NCBI GenBank assembly: GCA_041228345.1
Contig: CP166131.1
Location: forward strand, 1,853,001-1,917,000
Direction of reading: 5' to 3'
DNA: 64,000 nt
Source: Alphaproteobacteria bacterium LSUCC0396
Lineage (GTDB): Bacteria; Pseudomonadota; Alphaproteobacteria; Puniceispirillales; Puniceispirillaceae
Made by a program: the position numbers and the translations under genes. Below the pieces are notes generated by a model, which saw nothing but the letters and a program-made list of their open reading frames with translations, ran no database searches and had not been told where the DNA came from. Position 1 is the first letter of the stretch; each line of letters opens with the position of its first letter. Below are positions 37,687 to 45,713 of the stretch, piece after piece.

Positions 37687-39735
37687 ATGCCTGGGACACT
37701 GTTTCTTGTGGTTGGGCCAAGCGGCGTTGGAAAAGACACTTTGCTTCACGGAGCGCGTGAAGCTTTGGAGGGTAGATGGTTTCGTTTCCCGCAACGGGTC
37801 ATAACGCGCCCCACCGACGCAGGAGGCGAAAACCACAAGCCTGCGACGGATGCGTCTTTTGAAGACATGGTTTCAAATGATGCCTTCCTGCATTATTGGA
37901 AGGCTCACGGACTCAGATATGGCATCCCGCGCGATATCATTGGTGATCTTGAGGCGGGCGTCAATGTGGTGGTTAACACCTCCAGAATGGAAGTCGAGGC
38001 TTTCCAACGCAAAGCGCCAAGAACGGTCGTAATTTGCATAAATGCGGCTAAGGACGTAATTGCGGCACGTTTGAGAGTACGTGGAAGGGAAACAGAAGAT
38101 GAGATCAGCCGCCGCCTCGAGAGAACTGTTGAGCAATCCGCTAATATCGAGAGTGCGGTAGAGATATTCAACGACACAACCGTGCAAGAGGGGACCGAGA
38201 GGCTGGTCGAGGTCATTGCTGGCTCTTGCGACCTTTATGCTGAAGCAAATGAGTTTCCCGGAGATTTCGCATCAAAAGCGCTTTGTTTGTTGCATTCTGA
38301 AAATCCAGTCGCGACGCGATTGCTGGCGGGGACAGAGAGGGTGGCCATTTATGCAAACGGCAAATCGATAACGGCCGATCTGGGGTGGACTGAAACTGCG
38401 TCATTTGTGAAGAGGGACATTTGTGCCGTATCTGAGAAGGTTCTGTCCACCTTAGGCGTTGAGCCAGGTCACCCCGTGAGAATCGAACGGTCACCCGCGC
38501 CCGAAAGTCGCGCTATTCTTCAAAAGAAGGTGCGCGGTGGTGAGTTGAACTCGAATGAAATCCACAGGATAGTCAGAGATCTTGTGGATGGAAGGTTCAG
38601 CGCTTCTGAAATTGCCGGCTTCTTGGTGTCGGCTTCGCGCAACCTGACAATTGACGAGGTCGTCGAATTGACAAGAGCGCGTGCACAATACGCACATAAA
38701 CAAAAATGGAACGCGGGTATTGTTGTGGACAAGCATTCCATGGGCGGCATTCCAGGCAATAGAGTCTCACCGATTATCATTCCGATCATTGCGTCTTTTG
38801 GACTGATCATGCCAAAAACATCATCTCGGGCGATCACTTCAGCGGCCGGAACGTCCGATGTCATGGAAGTACTTGCGAGGGTTGACCTTACCCCGGAACA
38901 GATGGCACAGGTTGTCAACAAAACCGGCGCTTGTATCGCCTGGAACGGCCGTCTGACGCACTCACCTGTTGATGACGTGATGAATTCCATCAACGGCCCT
39001 CTGGGCCTTGCCTCGGCGCTATTGGACACTTCCTCGATCTTATCCAAGAAACTGGCTGCGGGGTCGACGCATGTTCTGATCGATTTGCCGATCGGACCTC
39101 AGGCAAAAACGGTTTCACGGGAAGACGGCGAAAGCCTGAAGCAACTTTTTGAAACGGTTGGGGCTGGTGTTGGGCTTAAAGTTCATACCTACCTATCGGA
39201 CGGGACAAAGCCTGTCGGCCGTGGTGTCGGACCTGTACTGGAAACGATTGATGTGCTGAAGGTTCTGTCGAATGAAACGGATGCCCCACAAGACCTTCTG
39301 GAAAAATCGGTTCAGTATGCGGCACATATTCTTGAATGGACCGGAGCAGTCGACAGAGGCCAAGGGCATGGCAAGGCTATGAGCATTTTAACAAGCGGTG
39401 AAGCCTACGAAAAACTGCAGGAAATTGTGCTTGCTCAAGGCAGCCAAGCAAAAAAACTAAACCCTGGGCGATTTACATTTGAAATCGATGCGGACAGAAG
39501 CGGCACTATTGAAGAAATCGACATTCAGACGATCGCCGCACTCGCCAGAGCGGCCGGCGCACCGCTCGACAAGTCTGCGGGGGTCTACCTTTGCGCAAAT
39601 GTCGCGTCGACAGTTGAAAAAGGCCAAACATTATTACGCATTCACGCCTCTAGCCAAAAGGCACTTGAAGAAGCGGTCGCTAAAGTGAATGAAATGTCGT
39701 CGATTGTTCGAAAATGGTCTGAAGCGTCTTGTTAG
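37687..39735 (+). CDS. PhnN–AMP phosphorylase fusion (ribose 1,5-bisphosphokinase + nucleotide phosphorylase)
   Basis: A 682-residue two-enzyme protein. Residues 1-180 resemble PhnN, which phosphorylates ribose 1,5-bisphosphate to PRPP: Walker A GPSGVGKD (10-17), RVITRP, GENH, HGLRYGIPRDI, RVRGRE. Residues about 195-682 resemble archaeal-type AMP phosphorylase (thymidine phosphorylase family): a cradle-like N-domain at about 200-290, then KHSMGGIPGNRVSPIIIP (from 349), PKTSSRAITSAAGTSDVMEVL and TGACIAWNGRLTHSPVDD. AMP phosphorylase makes ribose 1,5-bisphosphate from NMP and phosphate, so one active site makes the substrate of the other. The ATG at 37687 has a GGGGAG site; an earlier start at 37630 would overlap the previous gene. 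No RuBisCO or ribose-1,5-bisphosphate isomerase is nearby. The catalytic order is inference; domain identity is strong. Confidence 0.9.
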   Translation: MPGTLFLVVGPSGVGKDTLLHGAREALEGRWFRFPQRVITRPTDAGGENHKPATDASFEDMVSNDAFLHYWKAHGLRYGIPRDIIGDLEAGVNVVVNTSRMEVEAFQRKAPRTVVICINAAKDVIAARLRVRGRETEDEISRRLERTVEQSANIESAVEIFNDTTVQEGTERLVEVIAGSCDLYAEANEFPGDFASKALCLLHSENPVATRLLAGTERVAIYANGKSITADLGWTETASFVKRDICAVSEKVLSTLGVEPGHPVRIERSPAPESRAILQKKVRGGELNSNEIHRIVRDLVDGRFSASEIAGFLVSASRNLTIDEVVELTRARAQYAHKQKWNAGIVVDKHSMGGIPGNRVSPIIIPIIASFGLIMPKTSSRAITSAAGTSDVMEVLARVDLTPEQMAQVVNKTGACIAWNGRLTHSPVDDVMNSINGPLGLASALLDTSSILSKKLAAGSTHVLIDLPIGPQAKTVSREDGESLKQLFETVGAGVGLKVHTYLSDGTKPVGRGVGPVLETIDVLKVLSNETDAPQDLLEKSVQYAAHILEWTGAVDRGQGHGKAMSILTSGEAYEKLQEIVLAQGSQAKKLNPGRFTFEIDADRSGTIEEIDIQTIAALARAAGAPLDKSAGVYLCANVASTVEKGQTLLRIHASSQKALEEAVAKVNEMSSIVRKWSEASC

Positions 39736-39776
39736 TAGCGGAGGAGGGACTCGAACCCCCGACACACGGATTATGA
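39735..39776 (-). other. tRNA-Met 3'-half remnant (att-like scar)
   Basis: On the minus strand this reads the 3' half of an elongator tRNA-Met: CAT in the anticodon position with the stem TAATCCG, variable loop, T-arm GGGGGTTCGAGTCCCTC and acceptor strand CTCCGCTAC. The 5' half is absent, so no tRNA can form. It begins on the last base of the stop codon of the fusion gene. Confidence 0.75.
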
Positions 39777-39838
39777 TAAAACTGCTTTAACTTTTCATAT
39801 TTGATTTCAGTTGTTTACAAGCACATAAATTAGGTGTG

Positions 39839-40366
39839 TTAAAATGACACGGCGTTGCCAGCCAGCCTAGTTCCATAAGCATCTGTGAGAGAATACAAAG
39901 CTATGCATAACCCATTGGCAAGCGCCAACAACAGCTCTTTTTTGTGAAATCCATCCCGCCGTAATTGTACCAAACCATATGTAACAAGTCCGGCGCATAT
40001 TACAGCAATACCTAGAGCAGTGTCTTTTGACACCTCAGACCCAAAAAGTCCCAGACTAATCACAAAAACAAATAATGGTGCTGATCCTCTTGCTACGGGA
40101 TAAATGCTACTTAACTGGCCAATAGTGTATGCTTTAAATAGAGATATGTTATAGCCTGTTTGAATGGCAGCGCTGAGCAAAACTACCGGTAAAACCTCCA
40201 ATCTCGGTATCCCTGCGATGGCCAAACCAGCTAACGCTAAGGGCAGACTGGTAAAAAAAATAGCCATGACAGCAACTGGTTTATCTGGAGCAGACTTTAA
40301 AATCAGATTCCAAGTTGCATGGAGTAACGCTGAGGCCAGCAAGAGAATAAAAATTGCCTGTTCCAT
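39839..40366 (-). pseudogene. Truncated EamA/DMT-family transporter
   Basis: The 175 residues have about five helices and the EamA fold (ALLHATWNLILKSAPDK, YPVARGSAPLFVFVISLGLFGSE, VTYGLVQL). Intact EamA carriers have two repeats and about 290 residues; this one stops in the second repeat (YGTRLAGNAVSF). The truncation point is about 60 bp from the tRNA-Met remnant, so the gene was probably cut by the recombination that made the junction. Loss of function is inferred. Confidence 0.75.
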
Positions 40367-40679
40367 TTAGGACCCCTCAACATAAAGCTCTAATAAAAAA
40401 TACGCCATGCAGACCAACCCACGCCACCATAGTTGCGACCAGTCAACAAAAACAAAAAATAGAAAATAAATAGTGATTTTTTTTACTCATGAATTGATCA
40501 AATCTAACGACGCCGCTCAAACAAATTCCACTATGATACTTTGATGGTTTATGCATCAATCTTTGGATTTAGATTGCCCGGCTATAGAAATGGGGAAGGA
40601 TAAGTCATCTCTCATTCTCACAGTTTAAGCTTTGGTCACCGCCAGATCGGTGCTTTGTCATAGCTGTCAATTGTCACAG
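40367..40679. other. Gap of about 310 bases, A+T rich
   Basis: No gene is seen between the EamA fragment and the phosphate-transporter remnant. Confidence 0.5.
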
Positions 40680-41330
40680 TTAATTTTTGTCTACTAATCT
40701 CGAGTCAAGAAGTTCACCCTCACGCGATAGAATAGGGTAGGCGATAGTAGCTATTTGGCTGTTGAACTCCTTGAAAGCAAGGCTGGTTTCAAGGTGTAAG
40801 TCGCTCGTCTCAAAACTTTCAGACAGTCCAGCGGCAAGGCGTTCTAGATGTCGTTTACGGCTTTTCCGCTAGTGGCGAGAGAGTTTGGATTTTTCTTCTA
40901 CTAACTGGCGTGCAATGTCTACGTCACGTGAGATCAGCACGTTGTTTGCAAGTGAAATGTTGGCAATGATGTGATCATGCATGCTTTCCAGCTCAGCAAG
41001 ACCTTCAGCGGAAAAGTGAATGCCTTCTGTCTGGCGGCTTAGGGTGAGCGGCAAAAGAGTTTTGGCAACAATATTTCCTGCAGCTTCGATCGCAATAGCG
41101 AATTCGATTAAATTCCGGAGCTGGCGGCTGCGGCCCCTTGACGTGATTTCTTTTGAGAGCTCGCTCGAATATTCACGAATGCCATCAAATGCACGATGAA
41201 GTCGCTCGTTATTTTCAAGGATCTTTTTGCTTCGTTTTTTATAATATCTCTCGAATAACTGCATTATCGGGAGCATCATCTCTTGGGTAATGAGGAGCAT
41301 GTTTTGAATTTCACGCTGGATGCATGTCAA
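40680..41330 (-). pseudogene. Remnant of a Na/Pi-cotransporter C-terminal (PhoU-like) domain
   Basis: The minus-strand frame from about 41330 encodes the PhoU-like cytoplasmic tail of a NptA/YjbB-type Na/phosphate cotransporter (RLHRAFDGIREYSSELSKEI, LIEFAIAIEAAGNIVAKTL, FSAEGLAELESMHDHI, LERLAAGLSESFETSDLHLETSLAFKEFNSQIATIAYPIL). A TAG codon at 40869-40871 splits it, and the frame continues intact for 62 more codons to TAA at 40680. The membrane domain that should precede it is missing. Homologous-looking sequence continues a little upstream of 41330 without a start. It is thus a pseudogene truncated at its 5' end with one in-frame stop. Confidence 0.75.
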
Positions 41331-41539
41331 TGCTAGTGGGGAGGAGCGCTTTCGGCCTGCATATGGACGTGAGGAGATCTAACCATCCAAAAATGTTCTT
41401 TGAAGAATGTGGGTTGTTAAAGAAGAGAGTAAATAAGAATTTTTATTCTTTTGCACCCTTCTATTATCAAATTCGCTTCATTAATACTCACTTTCCTGTC
41501 AACGTGAATGCTTCAGGCCTAGCGAATTGAAAAGCCAAA

Positions 41540-42790
41540 ATGCAGCTAATAATTTCTCTCTCAGCCCTGCTTTTATCAGTCATGCTTGTGCAAATGGGCA
41601 TAGGTGCCCTGAGACCGTTTGACAGTGTTTCTGGAGCTGTTCTAGGCTTTACCAGTGTTGATATTGGGCTTGTCGCATCTGGACATTTTGTCGGCTTTTT
41701 GGTTGGATGTTTAATTGGGCCAAAACTGGTTTTCCGGGCGGGTCATTCTCGGGCTTTTGCTATCTTCACGGCTTGTGGCGTTATATCGATAATCGCACAC
41801 ACAATTTATGCTGACGCATATTACTGGACTATAGCGCGCATATTTGGTGGTTTCGCGGTTGCAGGTTGTTACACGGTTATTGAAAGTTGGCTGCAAGCAA
41901 AGGCCAGAAATAAAATCCGTGCCCGAGTTTTTTCGATTTATCGGATCTCTGATTTTGCCGGTCAGATTCTAGCAAATAGCCTGATAGGTGTTTTGACCCC
42001 TGCAAGCTACATATCTTACAATATGCTCGCAATGATAATGTGTCTTGCACTAATTCCACTAGCTTTTACCCTAAGTAAGGAGCCTGCTCTTCCAAAAACA
42101 AATATATTTCAACCATTTATTGCCTATAAAGTATCGCCCCTTGCCACTCTGGGTGTAGTGGTTGCTGGCGTTTCGAGTGCGGCTTTTGGATCAATTGCGC
42201 CGTTATTTGCAAAAGATCTAAACATGTCTTACATGGAAATGTCTTATTTTTTGACCACTGCAGTTGTCGGTGGGATTGTCGTCCATCCTCCAGCAGGTTT
42301 TCTTGCCGACCACCTTGATCGCCGTTTGGTTCTGATGGTTTTTAGCGTTTTGTCTACGATTGTGTGTTTGGCGATTGGTAGCGGGCTAGTTGACCTAGCT
42401 GCGCATGGCTATAGCGCTCAATTGCTATTTGCGTTCCTATTTGGGATATGCACTTTTCCTATTTATTCATTGTCAGCTGCACACGCAAATGATTTTGCAC
42501 CTCCAAATCAAATGCTCAACCTCAGTGCATCTTTAATTTTTTTCTACGCTCTTGGCGCTATTATTTCCCCAATCATTGCTGGCTTTTTGATAGGCATGCA
42601 TGGAACGTTATATCTTTTTATCCATATCTCAATGGCGCATATTGTTTTGATAATTTTCACTATTGCTCGCTCTATCGCTCGGCCAGTGTCCAAAGATGAC
42701 AAGCCGTATGTTTATTATCCTCGGACAACAATGTTTATCGCAAATATAATTCGTGTGCGTAATTTAAAGGGCAAAAGAGATAAACATTAA
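41540..42790 (+). CDS. MFS transporter (YcaD-like)
   Basis: Major facilitator with about twelve helices, 416 residues. The pattern MGIGALRPFDSVSGAVLGFTSVDIGLVASGHFVGFLVGCLIGPKLVFRAGH..RAFAIF and GGFAVAGCYTVIESWLQAKARNKIRARVFSIYRISDFAGQ resembles the YcaD group of putative exporters. Substrate unknown. The C-terminus is basic (NLKGKRDKH). It faces the enoyl-CoA hydratase gene convergently and its context does not reveal a role. Confidence 0.85.
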   Translation: MQLIISLSALLLSVMLVQMGIGALRPFDSVSGAVLGFTSVDIGLVASGHFVGFLVGCLIGPKLVFRAGHSRAFAIFTACGVISIIAHTIYADAYYWTIARIFGGFAVAGCYTVIESWLQAKARNKIRARVFSIYRISDFAGQILANSLIGVLTPASYISYNMLAMIMCLALIPLAFTLSKEPALPKTNIFQPFIAYKVSPLATLGVVVAGVSSAAFGSIAPLFAKDLNMSYMEMSYFLTTAVVGGIVVHPPAGFLADHLDRRLVLMVFSVLSTIVCLAIGSGLVDLAAHGYSAQLLFAFLFGICTFPIYSLSAAHANDFAPPNQMLNLSASLIFFYALGAIISPIIAGFLIGMHGTLYLFIHISMAHIVLIIFTIARSIARPVSKDDKPYVYYPRTTMFIANIIRVRNLKGKRDKH

Positions 42791-42880
42791 TAGGTAAGAG
42801 GGTTTAATATATAAATAGATGCGTGCAGCTGAATTGTCAGAACTTTCCGTCTTTCCGGTTTCTTGGGCAATAAAGAAGAC

Positions 42881-43663
42881 TCAACAACCTTTCCAGACAG
42901 GGTCTCTTTTTTCAGAAAAAGCACGAGCTCCCTCGAGCTGGTCTTCAGAATTATAGAGTTTTTCAACAGTTGGTAGTTGGCTTTTAGTAACCCGGTTTAG
43001 CGCATCTTGAAAATTCATATCCTCTGCCATACGAACCACTTCTTTTATGGCTGCATAAACAAGAGGTGGGCCAGAGGCTAAAAGCTGGGCTATTTCTCGT
43101 GCTTTTTCCATAATTTGATCTCTGGGATAAATATGGTTAACCAGACCCCATTTAGCGGCTTCATGAACATCAATCCAGCGACCAGTTAGCAGCATCTCCA
43201 TTGCGATATGATAAGGGATGCGTTTCGGTAACTTGATAGAAGCTGCATCTGCAACTGTGCCTGAGCGAATTTCGGGGAGAGCAAAAGTTGCGTGTTCCGC
43301 AGCCAAAATAATATCGCAAGAGAGGGCCATCTCTAGCCCGCCACCGCAACAAATACCGTTTACGGCACAAATTAATGGCTTGTTCAGATGCGGCAATTCC
43401 TGCAATCCACCAAAACCACCAACGCCGTAATCACCATCTACAGCATCGCCTGTTGCCGCTGCTTTCAAATCCCACCCGGCTGAAAAAAATTTATCACCAG
43501 CGGCGGTGAGAATAGCCACTCTTAGTTCTGGGTTGTCGCGGAAACCGAGGAAGACTTCTCCCATTTGCCTGCTGGTCACCAAATCTATAGCGTTGGCCTT
43601 TGGCCGATCGATCGTCACTTCTAAAACATGACCATTGATTTGAGTTTGAATGGGGCTAGGCAT
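42881..43663 (-). CDS. caiD: CaiD-like crotonobetainyl-CoA hydratase / carnitinyl-CoA dehydratase
   Basis: Enoyl-CoA hydratase family member, 260 residues, very close in pattern to CaiD, which interconverts crotonobetainyl-CoA and carnitinyl-CoA: LEVTIDRPKANAIDLVTSRQMGEVFLGFRDNPELRVAILTAAGDKFFSAGWDLKAAA, and the ending RAFSEKRDPVWKGC. The oxyanion loop CCGGGLEMALSCDI is present; the catalytic Glu region is EIRSGTVADAA. The ATG at 43663 gives the best GGAG spacing and overlaps the upstream gene by 8 bp, so it is the last gene of the operon. The name rests on pattern similarity and on the carnitine genes upstream. Confidence 0.88.
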   Translation of the reverse strand: MPSPIQTQINGHVLEVTIDRPKANAIDLVTSRQMGEVFLGFRDNPELRVAILTAAGDKFFSAGWDLKAAATGDAVDGDYGVGGFGGLQELPHLNKPLICAVNGICCGGGLEMALSCDIILAAEHATFALPEIRSGTVADAASIKLPKRIPYHIAMEMLLTGRWIDVHEAAKWGLVNHIYPRDQIMEKAREIAQLLASGPPLVYAAIKEVVRMAEDMNFQDALNRVTKSQLPTVEKLYNSEDQLEGARAFSEKRDPVWKGC

Positions 43664-45695
43664 CTGCATTTTCTCCAATCCGAATAAGCGCGTCCACTGC
43701 AACTGCTGACTTGGATGTCAGGATCAGCGGATTAATTTCAATTTCAGCCAAACTAGCACGTCTGTCTAGCACACATGTCTGCATCGCCAGCACGGCCTTG
43801 ACTAGGGCAGGTTTATCAACCGCCGGCTTGCCACGATAGCCTGTCAACATGGGAGCTAATTTAAGCTGCTGAAGAGCGTTCAGAATATCATTCTGATTGA
43901 CGGGCAATGACAGGCTTACACTGTCTCTGAGTAACTCTGTAAATACCCCGCCCGCAGCGAGAGTAAGCACATATCCGTGCGCAGGGTCACCAACAATTCC
44001 GACAAGCAATTCAACAATTGAATCAGTTATAAATTCTTCGATTATATAACGTTGTTGATCCATTTCTAACATTGCTCTTTTCAGCTCAGTTTGATCCGAA
44101 AGCCCTATTATAACCCCTCCGACCTCCGACTTATGAGCCTCACCAATGGCTTTAAGAACAACAGGATATGGAAAGGGCAAGGTTGCTGGCAACTTGTCTT
44201 GAGCCACCACTATATAATGCGGTAAATCAACGCCATAATCCGACAAAATAGCTTTTGACGTTATCTCATCTAATATATGTGTTTGGCCAAGGCGGGGCGC
44301 CGCAATTACAGATGCTTCAGGTGCTGGATGAACTGAGGCTACTGACGCAATAGCTGCTAGCCCAACCTCTAGACCACACAACGGGACAAGGCCCGCCTTA
44401 GCTATTTGTAAAGCGCGATCTTCCGGCATGTTTTCAGGGAGAGAGGCAAGCAGCGCAACGGCTTTAGAGGTGCGCTTTTGTGCTATCCGCGCCGCCTCAA
44501 TAACACAATCCCATGCGGCACCATCACATCTATCTGCGCGCGGAAAATCCACCACAATGATACCAAAATCGATGGGAGCATCAAGAATTGCACTATAGAC
44601 ATCAGCCATTGCGGGCAAATTGCCCCAAACATATGTATGATAATCTAACGGATTAGCTAAGGCGACCTTCTCACCCAAAACGGATCGTAGACCGTCTCGT
44701 TGGGTTTCGGTCAGTGCTGGGAAAACGACCCCGTTCTGCTGCCTGTGTGCAGTGTCCGCCATCAAACTGGCTTCTCCACCGGAGCATGAGGCTGAGACCA
44801 GTCTTTTGCCGGTCAGTGGACCAACTTGGTGCAGAATTTTCAGAGCCTCAATCATCTCAGCTAGACTATTAACCCTAGCTATACCAAGGCGCGCTAGAAG
44901 CGCATCTGCCGATGTCGCGCTGCCTGCTAATGAAGCAGTATGGGAAATGGTTGCTTGCTGCGCCTGTTCTGACCAGCCAACCTTCAAAGCAACAATAGCT
45001 TTGTTACGCATAGAAGCATGGCGCGCCAAACTTTCAAAATCATCTAGATCACCAATACCTTCAATATAGAGTCCTAACGCCGTTACCCGCGGATCATCTA
45101 ACACTGCCCGCCCCAATGCCGCCAAACTCGTTTGCGCCTGATTGCCTGCTGTCAGTGCATAGGCGATGGGCAGACCGCGCTGTTGCATAGATAAATTAAT
45201 CATTATGTTGGAGCTTTGCGTGACAATAGCCACACCAGTATCAACAGCTCGCCCACCATGCTGGTCCGGCCAAAGGCAAAACCGATCAAGGTAATTCACA
45301 AAACCGTAGCAATTAGGCCCGATGATAGGCATTCCACCTGCCGCATCAATCAGCGCGGACTGCAATGTGGCGCCATCAGCATCTTCTTCTTTGGCCTCCA
45401 GAAAACCAGAGGCAAAACATACAGCACCGCCAGCACCTTTTGCGCTCAGAGCTCTCACCTGGTCAATAGTGGCGAACCGGTTCACTCCAATAAAGGCTGC
45501 GTCTGGAGCGCTCGGCAAATCACTTACTGAGCGATAAGTAGAGACGCCGGCTAAGGTTTCTGCGGTGGGATGAACCGCAAAAATCTGACCCTCAAAACCA
45601 AGTTTTTGGCATTGGTCTATAACTGAACGTCCCCATACCCCGCCACCGATTACCACAACATTTTTTGGGTTTAATAATCGGCGCAAGTCAGACAT
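43656..45695 (-). CDS. NDP-forming acyl-CoA synthetase
   Basis: A 679-residue acyl-CoA synthetase of the ADP-forming type, which links acid, CoA and NTP through a phosphohistidine. Domain order: CoA-binding Rossmann (VVIGGGVWGRSVIDQCQKLGF, about 10-130), a succinyl-CoA-ligase-like part with the phosphorylated His in TISHTASLAGSATSADALL (about 250), and an ATP-grasp domain at 470-675 (VVLKAIGEAHKSEVGGV, YIIEEFITDSIVELLVGI). The acid is unknown; in this operon a quaternary-amine acid such as gamma-butyrobetaine or crotonobetaine fits. It lies 18 bp after the acyl-CoA dehydrogenase gene. Confidence 0.87.
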   Translation of the reverse strand: MSDLRRLLNPKNVVVIGGGVWGRSVIDQCQKLGFEGQIFAVHPTAETLAGVSTYRSVSDLPSAPDAAFIGVNRFATIDQVRALSAKGAGGAVCFASGFLEAKEEDADGATLQSALIDAAGGMPIIGPNCYGFVNYLDRFCLWPDQHGGRAVDTGVAIVTQSSNIMINLSMQQRGLPIAYALTAGNQAQTSLAALGRAVLDDPRVTALGLYIEGIGDLDDFESLARHASMRNKAIVALKVGWSEQAQQATISHTASLAGSATSADALLARLGIARVNSLAEMIEALKILHQVGPLTGKRLVSASCSGGEASLMADTAHRQQNGVVFPALTETQRDGLRSVLGEKVALANPLDYHTYVWGNLPAMADVYSAILDAPIDFGIIVVDFPRADRCDGAAWDCVIEAARIAQKRTSKAVALLASLPENMPEDRALQIAKAGLVPLCGLEVGLAAIASVASVHPAPEASVIAAPRLGQTHILDEITSKAILSDYGVDLPHYIVVAQDKLPATLPFPYPVVLKAIGEAHKSEVGGVIIGLSDQTELKRAMLEMDQQRYIIEEFITDSIVELLVGIVGDPAHGYVLTLAAGGVFTELLRDSVSLSLPVNQNDILNALQQLKLAPMLTGYRGKPAVDKPALVKAVLAMQTCVLDRRASLAEIEINPLILTSKSAVAVDALIRIGENADA

Positions 45696-45713
45696 GCCAA
45701 TTGCCTTCCCGGA

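Noticed and set aside
41324-41530. Short plus-strand frame before the MFS gene
   Set aside because: No ribosome site or family pattern; it overlaps the remnant of the phosphate transporter.
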